Assembly (NCBI GenBank): GCA_017390125.1
Contig: JAFPCT010000106.1
Span: 1-16,739, forward strand
Length of the DNA: 16,739 bases
Direction of reading: 5' to 3'
Source of the DNA: Treponema sp.
Lineage (GTDB): Bacteria > Spirochaetota > Spirochaetia > Treponematales > Treponemataceae
The notes beneath the pieces are model-generated. The model was not told the DNA's origin. It did no database searches and worked only from the letters and a program-made list of their open reading frames with translations. The translations under genes and the position numbers were made by a program. Within the stretch, counting starts at the first letter, position 1. Every line of letters starts with the position of its first letter. Shown here one piece after another: positions 1 to 7,546 of the stretch.

Positions 1-2
1 AA

Positions 3-665
3 AAACAGCAGGCTGTTCTTGCACGGCTTCAGATAAAAAAGACTGTCGTAAAGGAAAAGACAACCAAAGTAAACACAAAAGAGATGATTCTCGATACTCT
101 TTACACCTTAACAGGCTTAACAGATGTCTATGCCGCAGTTTTTGACAAACTTAACAACAACATAAACATCTTTGAGGGAACAAAAAACAATCTTGCCGCA
201 AAAATCAAGCGTCTTTTCAGAAAAATGTTCAATCTTCCGGAACCGGAGCTTATCTATACCTTTATAATAACAGATCCAAAAAAAGGTACGAAATCAAACC
301 GTTCTGTAGATGTTCGCATTTTCAACGGAAACATCCTGAGAAAGTCAAAATTCTATGCCGCTCTTTCAAACAAATCAGGCCCCGAATTCCATAAGGTGAA
401 GACTTTTGATGAAAACTCAATCCTTGAATTCACCAACAAGAACATAATGGAAAATCAGGAAATTCTTACCCTTCTCGACGCCGCCGACGAATACTTCAAG
501 GTTAATGTGCCGTCAAACGAAAGGTCAAAAATCAAGGGGCTTAAGATGGACCTGATTACAATCAAGAATGTTGTCGTAAAGACTGTTCAGAAGCGCGGCG
601 AGTACTGCTCGTACATTGAAGAACAGGAACAAATGCGAAAACTTGGAATTACAAATGAAAATTAA
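3..665 (+). CDS. C-terminal part of an unrecognised protein, cut by the left edge
   Basis: The reading frame is open from base 3 with no stop before the TAA at 663-665, so the ATG at 84 is probably an internal methionine and the true start lies outside the window. About 220 residues are visible. The part before the ATG is rich in Lys, Thr and Gln, like a linker. The rest is a soluble, basic alpha/beta-looking region with no transmembrane segment and no catalytic motif I recognise. A patch with TDPKKGTKSNRS is followed by alternating short strands and a Lys-rich helical tail ending in EEQEQMRKLGITNEN. The last 11 bases overlap the start of the binding-protein gene, so the two are probably co-transcribed. 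I assign no function. It may be a treponeme-restricted family, but that is a guess. Confidence 0.75.
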   Translation, partial: KQQAVLARLQIKKTVVKEKTTKVNTKEMILDTLYTLTGLTDVYAAVFDKLNNNINIFEGTKNNLAAKIKRLFRKMFNLPEPELIYTFIITDPKKGTKSNRSVDVRIFNGNILRKSKFYAALSNKSGPEFHKVKTFDENSILEFTNKNIMENQEILTLLDAADEYFKVNVPSNERSKIKGLKMDLITIKNVVVKTVQKRGEYCSYIEEQEQMRKLGITNEN

Positions 666-2232
666 ATCTATTCTTATACCGTTACTTTTTTCCGCAGGCT
701 CCTTTTTTTTTGCACAAAACAGTCTGACTGCTGATGCAGAAATAAATCCGGAGCTGCAGGAAAATTTTACTATTGTCTGCGCGTCCCACAACTATGACAT
801 CAATCCCCACACTGCCTCCTACAGTGCCGAAGCACAGATTCTTACCGGTCTTTACGAAGGACTGTTCACTTATGACCCTATAACGCTTGACCCCACATAT
901 GCGATTGCAAAATCTTTCAGACTTTCAAGGGATAAAAAACGCTGGACATTCATTCTTCGCGATGATGCGAAATTCAGCGACGGAACTGAAATAAAAGCCC
1001 AGGACGTCATCAATTCATGGTTACGGCTTCTTTTGGAACGCAACGCTCCGTATTCCTCACTTTTTGATATTGTGGACGGAGCAGAAACATTCCGCCTTGG
1101 GATGACCGGCTCAGACACTCTGGGCTTAAAGGCAATCGATGACTATACCGTTTCCGTTCATCTGAGTTCACCGGCATCACACCTTACAAAACTGCTGTGC
1201 ATGCCATGCTTTGCAGTTACAAAAGAAGGACAGAATGTATTTTCAGGACCTTTTACCCTTCAGGAGCACAAGGAAACAGGCATGACTCTGGTAAAAAACC
1301 CGAATTACTACGATGCAAAGAAAGTGCCGCTTTCAAAAATTACAATTCTTTTCAGCAGCGACGAAAACGAAAATACATACAACTACAACACCGGCAATAT
1401 TGACTGGCTTTCTTCCTCATTCAACAGCGAGCGCCTTTTGACCCGAGATTCTGTGCAGCTCTATGCAGAATTTGCAACCCAGTTCTTCTTTTTCAGGCTC
1501 AGGGAAAACAGCATCTGGAATAAAGCCCAGTTCAGACAGGCTCTTCTAGAAGCTGTTCCATGGGATGAGCTGAGGGCAAACACTTATGTTGCGGCAACAA
1601 CCCTTGTATACCCTTTGAACGGATACAAACAGCCCCAGGGCTACGTTTTTACAGATACCGCAGAAGCGGCTCTTATGCTGAAGAAAGCAAAGGAACAGGA
1701 AGGAATTTCCTTTGAGCAGCGCCTGAGCGTAAGTTTTGCAATTCCTGACAGCGAGTACATGAAGCAGAAAGCCGAACTGCTCAAAAATGCATGGAACGCA
1801 ATCGGCGTTGACCTTGAAATAATTCCGGTTCCTGAATATGCCTATCTTTCAAACATTCAGAATATCAGTGCAGATTTATTTTCTTACACATGGATCGGAG
1901 ATTTCGCAGATCCGCTGGCTTTTCTGGAACTTTTCCGCGGAAACTCTACGCTGAACGTCTCACTCTGGCACAACGACAAATACGATTCCCTGCTTAACGA
2001 ATCAGCCCTATACAGCGATGAAAACCACAACAGGCTGCTTTCTGAAGCAGAACAGATTCTTCTTGATGATGCAGTCATACTTCCGATTCAGCATCCTGTC
2101 AGCCTGAACATAATAAACTTGAATTCAATCGGCGGATGGTCAATAAACGCCTTTGACATTCATCCCTTTAAGTACCTTTTCAAAAGGGAATCAAAGGACA
2201 ATATTCCAAACATAGTAATGCTTACAAAATAA
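655..2232 (+). CDS. Oligopeptide-type ABC transporter periplasmic substrate-binding protein (OppA/SBP_bac_5 family)
   Basis: Family 5 extracellular binding protein, 525 residues and full length for the family. It should capture peptides or similar solutes in the periplasm and deliver them to a membrane ABC permease. Residues 1-21 form a signal peptide (Lys-rich start, hydrophobic core, cleavage near FFA/QN). Residues about 59-125 hold the typical family-5 opening: ILTGLYEGL, then WTF-LRDDAKFSDG, then DV--SWLRLL. The frame could open at a TTG at 616, but the ATG at 655 puts the signal peptide at the N-terminus and has a GGA-containing ribosome site seven bases upstream. It overlaps the previous gene by 11 bases. 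There is no lipobox cysteine, so it is predicted to be soluble rather than a lipoprotein. No permease or ATPase gene is in the window, so the substrate cannot be inferred. Confidence 0.9.
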   Translation: MKIKSILIPLLFSAGSFFFAQNSLTADAEINPELQENFTIVCASHNYDINPHTASYSAEAQILTGLYEGLFTYDPITLDPTYAIAKSFRLSRDKKRWTFILRDDAKFSDGTEIKAQDVINSWLRLLLERNAPYSSLFDIVDGAETFRLGMTGSDTLGLKAIDDYTVSVHLSSPASHLTKLLCMPCFAVTKEGQNVFSGPFTLQEHKETGMTLVKNPNYYDAKKVPLSKITILFSSDENENTYNYNTGNIDWLSSSFNSERLLTRDSVQLYAEFATQFFFFRLRENSIWNKAQFRQALLEAVPWDELRANTYVAATTLVYPLNGYKQPQGYVFTDTAEAALMLKKAKEQEGISFEQRLSVSFAIPDSEYMKQKAELLKNAWNAIGVDLEIIPVPEYAYLSNIQNISADLFSYTWIGDFADPLAFLELFRGNSTLNVSLWHNDKYDSLLNESALYSDENHNRLLSEAEQILLDDAVILPIQHPVSLNIINLNSIGGWSINAFDIHPFKYLFKRESKDNIPNIVMLTK

Positions 2233-2818
2233 TCTTTCCGTTGCTCAAATCCTTGAGTTTTGAGCACAGAAGGTTGTATTCACTTTCCGGGACTTTTCCG
2301 CTCACTTTTACGGCAGTCCCGAAGTTTTCTTCCAGCTCAGAAACAGACAGGCTTTCCAGAAACCTTTTGGCCGCCTGATACAGCGTATAATCACATTCAA
2401 AAATGAAAGGAATTTTCTTTACATATTCTTCAAAAAGACCGGCCTCATCAGCAGCAAGGAGAACCTGTTTTGCTCCGTCGCCGTAGGCTTTTACCAGTCC
2501 CCCGGTTCCAAGCAGAGTTCCGCCGAACCAGCGTGTTACAGTAAGAAGCAGGTTCGTACAGCCATGGCCTTTAAGTACGTCCAGAGCAGGACGTCCTGCA
2601 GTTCCGCTTGGCTCACCGTCATCGCTCATCCCGAGAATTTCCATTGACAGACCTGTCACAAAGGCGTGAACCACATGGGTGGCATCGGAATACTTTGATT
2701 TCTGTGCTTTTATCAGCTCCTTTGCCTCTGCCTGGCTTTCACAAGGAAAAAGTTCGCTCAGAAACCGGGAACCTTTAACTGTAAATTCTGCGCTGATATA
2801 ATCTTTGAGTATGTTCAT
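2222..2818 (-). CDS. yigZ: YigZ/IMPACT family protein (UPF0029)
   Basis: Protein of 198 residues, close to the roughly 200 usual for bacterial YigZ. Family hallmarks are DDGEPSGTAG at residues 66-75 and RWFGGTLLGTGGLVKAYGDG at 96-115, with GSRFL near residue 16. The N-terminal half is the IMPACT domain; the C-terminal 60 or so residues form the small ferredoxin-like domain (DUF1949-type) common in the family. The biochemical role is unsettled; eukaryotic IMPACT is a translation regulator, and a nucleic-acid-binding role is suspected for bacterial members. The ATG shares one base with the parC stop (TAATG), so translation is probably coupled to parC. Its 3' end overlaps the convergent binding-protein gene by 11 bases, leaving no intergenic space for a terminator. 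Confidence 0.93.
   Translation of the reverse strand: MNILKDYISAEFTVKGSRFLSELFPCESQAEAKELIKAQKSKYSDATHVVHAFVTGLSMEILGMSDDGEPSGTAGRPALDVLKGHGCTNLLLTVTRWFGGTLLGTGGLVKAYGDGAKQVLLAADEAGLFEEYVKKIPFIFECDYTLYQAAKRFLESLSVSELEENFGTAVKVSGKVPESEYNLLCSKLKDLSNGKIIL
2242..2266. repeat. Perfect 8-bp inverted repeat near convergent gene ends
   Basis: TGCTCAAA (2242-2249) and TTTGAGCA (2259-2266) are perfectly complementary around a 9-base loop. The repeat starts ten bases past the binding-protein stop codon and lies inside the 3' end of yigZ. No U-tract follows on either strand, so it is not a classical intrinsic terminator. It may stabilise the 3' end of the plus-strand message, or it may be chance within coding sequence. 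Confidence 0.3.
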
Positions 2819-4755
2819 TATGCCTGCTCTTCGGCTTTTTTCGATGCCTCAACAGAAATAGACTCAACTTCCTTTGCCGCAACTCTGGTTCCCTGTGCCT
2901 TAAGGCCTTTTTCAAGGAAATCCTGAGCCTTGAATTTTTCAGAAAGAATTTTGACCTTAGGCTTTTTAGAATAATTGAGCGTAAAGGTGAAATTCTTACG
3001 GGTATCAATATGAAGCACTTCCATGCCGTCCGGAGCAAAGAAGTAATCCCTGTTCATGATGTATGCGGCAATCTTGCAGCGTTTTACGTACACATAGTTT
3101 GTCTCAGGGTCGCGGTAAATTACTGTAAACAGAACTTTTGCCAAGGAATCCTTGTCTGCAAAACCACAGTAGCGCAGCTCCGGTCCTACGAACACCTTGT
3201 TAGGAGCTTCGGTAATCGTGTATATACCGCTTTTGCGCACATAAATGATGCGGTCAAAAGGAGTAATCTTCATGATCTCCACGCCTCCGGAAATCTGGGT
3301 TCCAAGGTTTCCGTCCTTTTCGTTGTATTTAAGCGGAGTATTTCGCTTTACAACGCTCTTAACGTCTACAGTCTTGATGTTCGTAATCGTAGTCTTTCGT
3401 TCAAAGGTTTCTGCATCAAGTTTTGCCTTGATTCCATCCAGATAACTGATGGCATAATCAACAATATGCTTCAAAAGTCTGGCAATTTCCTTGAGCCGGG
3501 CATTAATAGCCTGTACTTCCTTGCGGTTCTTGTTTATATCGTACAGGGAAATTCTTCGGATCGGGATTTTAAGAAGATGCTCTACATCCTCGTCAGTTAC
3601 GGCGCGGAGCAGTTCATTTTCAAAAGGAACGAAACCTTCTTTTACGGCCTTTGTAACGGCTGCCTCAGTCTTCATCTCCTCGATAGATTTATAAATGCGC
3701 TCCTCTACAAATATACGCTCAAGGGTCCTGAGGTGAAGTTTTTCAAGCAGCTCTGCCTTCTCAAGCTCAAGCTCATCGTGAAGAATCTGAGTAAGCTGTT
3801 TTGCATGATATTTAATGACCTGAGTACATGTCATCTGAACCGGCATATTGTCTTTAATTACAAGAAGATTACAGTAAACAGTCTTCTCACAGTCCGTAAA
3901 TGCATAAAGCGCATCAACTACGTCCTTAACGTAAATGCCCCTGGGCAGCTTGATTTCAATGTTAACGTCTTTTGCTGTGTAGTTGTCGATGGATGCAATC
4001 TTTACCTTTCCGTTGCGGGCAGCTTTTTCAATGGAATCCATAAGGCTGTCAGAAGTTGAACCGTAAGGAAGCTCAGTAATGATGATTTTCTTTTCATCAC
4101 TTGTATCCATCTTTGCCCGGGTTATGATTTTTCCAAGTCCGTCCTTGTATTCAGAACAGTCAATAAGTCCACCTGTCTGAAAATCCGGGAAGAGCTGAAA
4201 TTTTTCACCACGAAGGCAGGCTTTCTCAGCCTCAATTACTTCATTGATGTTATGGCTCATTATCTGAGTGCTCATACCAACGGCAATTCCTTCAGCACCC
4301 ATAATAAGTACCAGAGGAAGTTTTGCCTTGAATGCCACCGGTTCCTTGTCCCGTCCGTCATAGGTATCAACATAATCAGTAATGGCCGGGTTCGTATTCA
4401 AAATATCATGGGTAACAGGCCTGAGGCGGCATTCAATGTATCGAGGAGCAGAAGCAGAGTCTCCGGTATACATGTTACCGAAGTTTCCCTGTTTGTCTAT
4501 GAACAGCTCCTTGTTGGCAAGATTTACCAGCGCAGTATAAATGGAAGCATCTCCATGAGGATGGTATGCCATTACCTTTCCCACTACGTTGGCAACTTTT
4601 GTAAAACGACCGTCGTCATTCCTTAAAAGAGTATGAATGATTCGGCGCTGAACAGGCTTGAATCCGTCTATGATTTCCGGAATAGCCCTGTCACGAATTA
4701 CATAACTTGCATACTGTATGAAGTTCTGATCAAAAAGATTTTTTACAAATGCCAT
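2818..4755 (-). CDS. parC: DNA topoisomerase IV subunit A-like protein (short GyrA/ParC type)
   Basis: Type IIA topoisomerase breakage-reunion subunit, which cuts and rejoins both DNA strands together with a ParE/GyrB ATPase. QRRII is at residues 36-40, YHPHGD at 64-69, and the catalytic Arg105-Tyr106 lies in SAPRYIECRL. The GIAVGMST segment is at 156-163. A long helical coiled-coil arm spans about 320-450. The remaining 190 residues form a reduced C-terminal region with recognisable strands but no GyrA-box (QRRGGKG-like), which favours a decatenating topoisomerase IV role over gyrase. At 645 residues it is shorter than E. coli ParC (752) and GyrA (875). Positions equivalent to GyrA Ser83 and Asp87 are Ala70 and Thr74. 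No parE/gyrB partner is in the window. A GGTGGGA stretch just upstream of the ATG serves as a mediocre ribosome site. It follows trmB by 34 bases and is coupled to yigZ. Confidence 0.93.
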   Translation of the reverse strand: MAFVKNLFDQNFIQYASYVIRDRAIPEIIDGFKPVQRRIIHTLLRNDDGRFTKVANVVGKVMAYHPHGDASIYTALVNLANKELFIDKQGNFGNMYTGDSASAPRYIECRLRPVTHDILNTNPAITDYVDTYDGRDKEPVAFKAKLPLVLIMGAEGIAVGMSTQIMSHNINEVIEAEKACLRGEKFQLFPDFQTGGLIDCSEYKDGLGKIITRAKMDTSDEKKIIITELPYGSTSDSLMDSIEKAARNGKVKIASIDNYTAKDVNIEIKLPRGIYVKDVVDALYAFTDCEKTVYCNLLVIKDNMPVQMTCTQVIKYHAKQLTQILHDELELEKAELLEKLHLRTLERIFVEERIYKSIEEMKTEAAVTKAVKEGFVPFENELLRAVTDEDVEHLLKIPIRRISLYDINKNRKEVQAINARLKEIARLLKHIVDYAISYLDGIKAKLDAETFERKTTITNIKTVDVKSVVKRNTPLKYNEKDGNLGTQISGGVEIMKITPFDRIIYVRKSGIYTITEAPNKVFVGPELRYCGFADKDSLAKVLFTVIYRDPETNYVYVKRCKIAAYIMNRDYFFAPDGMEVLHIDTRKNFTFTLNYSKKPKVKILSEKFKAQDFLEKGLKAQGTRVAAKEVESISVEASKKAEEQA

Positions 4756-4789
4756 TTTCCCACCCGCATCATGTTAAAATAATTTTGTT

Positions 4790-5641
4790 TTAGTTTCCAC
4801 ATTCCATCAGCGAACCAATCTGAATGTCCGGCGTGATAATCCTTTTGCCGTTATTTTTTAGTCTGAGCTTAAAAAGGTAAACATCAAAATGAAAGTGCTC
4901 CTGAATGATGTTCACCATAAGCCTGTTGGAACTCCTCATTCCAAGGAAATCCTTGTCTTCCGACGAAAGGAACGTTCCGGCAGATCTGTCCATAAGCTGC
5001 TTCAAGGTGTAAAATTCTTCCTTGTCGTTTGAGCAGATAAGACAGCTTTTATTGTCAACAACAAGCGAAAACCTTATTTCCTGGCAATTTTCTGCCGGAA
5101 ACTGACCGCCGTAGAATTCCACGTTCAGTCCATAAAGCTCAAGCTTTATCATGCTGAATACAATTACACGTACGCCGTGCTGAATTGCAAAAGAAAGCTC
5201 CTCCACAAAAGGCTTCAGATCCATTGAAGAACTTATCAGAATTTCCTTCTGGGCACAACGTATCATCTGGAGCACATTATCACGAATATTTGTCAAACCC
5301 TGAATATTGAGGAACAGATTTGATGATTTATTTTTTAAAGAAAGCTGCTCCAGACTGGATTTTGCAATCTTAGCGTTTTTTTCATAATTTGATAGAATTT
5401 TATCTACAAGTTCGTCAGGTTTTACAACCGTATATTCATTTTTATTTCCCGGAATTGAAAGAATCGCACCCTTATTAACCATATTTTCCAATGCGGCATA
5501 AACAGAAGAACGTGAAATGTTCAGACTTTTTGCAATCTGATAGCCGTTCATTTTTTCTTCAGGAACCATCGTGCAATATACATTTGCTTCGGTTGCAGTA
5601 AACCCTAAAGAAACAAGAGCACTAACAGAAACAGAATCCAT
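4790..5641 (-). CDS. TrmB-family transcriptional regulator
   Basis: Protein of 283 residues with TrmB architecture. A winged-helix DNA-binding domain spans residues 1-75 (ALVSLGFTATEANVYCTM, then YQIAKSLNISRSSVYAALENM as recognition region). A helical linker, probably a dimerising coiled coil, covers 77-103. A phospholipase-D-like effector domain spans about 110-255, with strands ILISSS and VRVIVFS and the segment RFSLVVDNKSCLICS. Archaeal and bacterial relatives usually sense sugars and control transport genes; the ligand and targets here are unknown. The start is supported by GGGAG nine bases upstream (5651-5655) and by a perfect promoter further up. It is the first gene of an apparent trmB-parC-yigZ operon, and a palindrome at the predicted transcription start suggests autoregulation. 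It cannot be assigned to a characterised regulator. Confidence 0.88.
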   Translation of the reverse strand: MDSVSVSALVSLGFTATEANVYCTMVPEEKMNGYQIAKSLNISRSSVYAALENMVNKGAILSIPGNKNEYTVVKPDELVDKILSNYEKNAKIAKSSLEQLSLKNKSSNLFLNIQGLTNIRDNVLQMIRCAQKEILISSSMDLKPFVEELSFAIQHGVRVIVFSMIKLELYGLNVEFYGGQFPAENCQEIRFSLVVDNKSCLICSNDKEEFYTLKQLMDRSAGTFLSSEDKDFLGMRSSNRLMVNIIQEHFHFDVYLFKLRLKNNGKRIITPDIQIGSLMECGN

Positions 5642-5703
5642 TCTTTACAACTCCCATAGGCATATTAGCTACAGAAAATCCGCGGCAAACTCCCCATATG
5701 GAA

Positions 5704-5732
5704 ATTATAAAGTCGGATTAGAAGTGTGTCAA
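5704..5732 (-). promoter_or_regulatory. Perfect-consensus sigma-70-type promoter for trmB-parC-yigZ
   Basis: On the minus strand, TTGACA (5727-5732) and TATAAT (5704-5709) are separated by exactly 17 bases, so all twelve consensus positions match. The predicted start near 5697 leaves a leader of about 56 bases with a GGGAG ribosome site before trmB. A palindrome CCATATGG (5694-5701) lies at the predicted start and could be an operator. The -35 box is only 13 bases after the stop of the upstream leucine-rich repeat gene, and no terminator is visible between them, so some readthrough is possible. Confidence 0.8.
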
Positions 5733-5745
5733 ATTACCACAGAAA

Positions 5746-7482
5746 CTAGTCAGTAAGATTATCCTGAATTATGAGTTTGAGCACCGGAACGCTTGAATCA
5801 GCCGCAAGTTCTGTCTCACGCTCAATGTCTTCTTTCTTCAGGGAAACACCGATTGTATCTGCCATAATCTTTGTCTTTTCAGAAATATCAAGAAGGTTTC
5901 CGCCTTCACAGGCAATTACGACATTCTTGTCTTTCATGAAGTCTGCAAGCTGAGCAACGAATTTATCGTTGTCAAGGCGAACCTGGTTAAGGAAGTAGAT
6001 TGACGTATATTCATGAATCTGCGCAAGTCTCTGACAGCACTTGATGAGGTGGTTGGAGAATTTCTTTCCCAAATCTGTCTCAACAACATTCTCTGCAAAA
6101 ACAAAGAGCATATTCGGAGTATCGCGCTTAATGCCTGTATTCTGCTGCTCAACCTTTCCGGTTTCAAACATAAGGTTCTGCATGAAGTTCTTGTCCGCTG
6201 AAACCTCTGCAGCTTCCGGAAGAGGCACGTCTGCAGAATCGTCTTCAAGAGTCTCCGGATCGGCCTCAACTTTTTCGCCGCCTTCGCCTTCAAGCAGTTT
6301 ATTTGCTTCAAGCTCAGCGTCAGAAGCAACAGGAATATCGAAAATAGAAAATCCGCCGGCATTTTCTTCCTGTCCCATGATTTCTTTAAGCCGGTCTTCC
6401 ATAGAGCCTGTCGGTTCTGAAGGAACGGAAATCTGTACTACAGGAGCATGAGAGTAATCTTCTTCACCGCCCTTGCTTTCAAGCTTGGCATTCTCAATCT
6501 CTTCTTCAGAGGCTTCTGGAATATCCATAATTGAGAAGTCGCCTTCATCATACATCTTGTTCTGACCAAGAATTTCTGCAAGGCGGGCATCCATTCCACC
6601 CTGATCTGATGCCTTTTCTTCTTTTTTTTCTGCGCTAGAAACTACATTTTCCATATTTTCCTCAAGCACTCCCACTTTTTCATTTTCATTCAAAATAATT
6701 TCAACATCCTCATTTGACTCATCATCTGATTCATCGTATGTAATGATGGAAGGATTTTCATACGTTTCTTCTTTCAAGGATGGAATACTACCCTCGTCCT
6801 TATTTTCTATTCTGAGCAGGACAGTTTCATTACCACCTGCATTCTTTCTGTACAAAACCTGACATTCATCATCAGTCTTGAAATCAGGATTCTCATCGCT
6901 GATCCGTATGTGGCACAGAGCCGGACAGTCAGAGAACCAGTTTTCTTCCAGCTCCTTCAGGTTCTTCGGCAAAACGATTGTCTTGAGACTGGTACAGCCT
7001 GAAATTGCACCGGTACAAATTTTTGTAACTGAATCAGGAATGACAAGCGTTTCTATTGATGAACAGCCGTCAAATACACCTTCCGGCAAGGTCTTTACGC
7101 CGTTACAGAAAGGTATCTCCTTTAACGATGAACATTCGGCAAAAAGGCCTTCCGTAAAATCTTCGACTTCCATAGGCATCTCTACTTTTGTAAGAGATTT
7201 ACAGCCGCAGAACATAAAAGGGGAAAGGTTCCTCAAATTGGCAGGCAAATGCACAGTCTGCAGTTCAGTAGAATTGCAGAACAGGTTCGCGCCGACATAA
7301 TCAACCGATTCAGGAAGAATAATATTTTTTATCGAACAGCAGGAAAAAGCTTCTTCTTCAATCCGGTTCGGTCCGTAAGGAACTGTACCCATAAAATCAA
7401 AAGACGAAGTATCGATTCCGACAACACAATTTCCTTCATCCGCGTAAACAAGTCCGTTTTTCTTTGATGTAGATTCATCCAT
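5746..7482 (-). CDS. Cytoplasmic BspA-type leucine-rich repeat protein with acidic duplicated linker and unknown C-terminal domain
   Basis: Protein of 578 residues without a signal peptide or membrane segment. Residues about 40-200 hold six or seven BspA/LRR_5 repeats of 22-23 residues (pattern I-IP-SV--I---F--C-SL). Residues about 228-450 are very acidic and probably disordered. Within this linker a module is duplicated at 297-334 and 361-398: M-D/E-x-RL-EI-GQ, then FSI-DIP-AS, then an acidic helix. Residues about 455-578 form a compact alpha/beta-looking domain (NMLFVFAENVVE, then TSIYFLNQ, then NVVIACEGG) that I do not recognise. The repeats suggest protein binding and the FSI-DIP modules look like short linear motifs; both roles are inference. 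The ATG at 7482 is the first possible start, since an in-frame stop lies four codons upstream. No ribosome site precedes it. An upstream outer-membrane gene ends 64 bases away, so they may be co-transcribed. Confidence 0.85.
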   Translation of the reverse strand: MDESTSKKNGLVYADEGNCVVGIDTSSFDFMGTVPYGPNRIEEEAFSCCSIKNIILPESVDYVGANLFCNSTELQTVHLPANLRNLSPFMFCGCKSLTKVEMPMEVEDFTEGLFAECSSLKEIPFCNGVKTLPEGVFDGCSSIETLVIPDSVTKICTGAISGCTSLKTIVLPKNLKELEENWFSDCPALCHIRISDENPDFKTDDECQVLYRKNAGGNETVLLRIENKDEGSIPSLKEETYENPSIITYDESDDESNEDVEIILNENEKVGVLEENMENVVSSAEKKEEKASDQGGMDARLAEILGQNKMYDEGDFSIMDIPEASEEEIENAKLESKGGEEDYSHAPVVQISVPSEPTGSMEDRLKEIMGQEENAGGFSIFDIPVASDAELEANKLLEGEGGEKVEADPETLEDDSADVPLPEAAEVSADKNFMQNLMFETGKVEQQNTGIKRDTPNMLFVFAENVVETDLGKKFSNHLIKCCQRLAQIHEYTSIYFLNQVRLDNDKFVAQLADFMKDKNVVIACEGGNLLDISEKTKIMADTIGVSLKKEDIERETELAADSSVPVLKLIIQDNLTD

Positions 7483-7488
7483 ACATCT

Positions 7489-7517
7489 ATTTTAATTCCA
7501 TTTTTAAGTATTCGCAA
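7489..7517 (-). promoter_or_regulatory. Candidate promoter immediately before the leucine-rich repeat gene
   Basis: On the minus strand TTGCGA (7512-7517, four of six) and TAAAAT (7489-7494, five of six) are spaced by 17 bases. Only six bases separate the -10 box from the ATG, so the predicted transcript would begin at or within a base or two of the start codon. This agrees with the absence of a ribosome site there. The region is AT-rich, so a chance match is possible. Confidence 0.35.
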
Positions 7518-7546
7518 GGAAAAGAACTTTAAAAAAATCAAAGATT

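Noticed and set aside
84..86. ATG at 84 as the true start of the left-edge gene
   Set aside because: The frame is open all the way to the window edge and no ribosome site precedes this ATG, so it is more likely internal.
616..654. TTG start 39 bases upstream for the OppA-type gene
   Set aside because: It would put 13 polar residues before the signal peptide; the ATG at 655 fits an exported protein better.
3010..4059. Open frame of 349 codons on the plus strand inside parC
   Set aside because: It lies wholly antisense to parC, whose motifs are intact, and its translation shows no recognisable domain; it is a shadow frame.
6360..6600. Repeated coding sequence in the linker as a DNA repeat or CRISPR-like array
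   Set aside because: The similarity is at protein level between two copies only; there are no identical DNA repeats with spacers.
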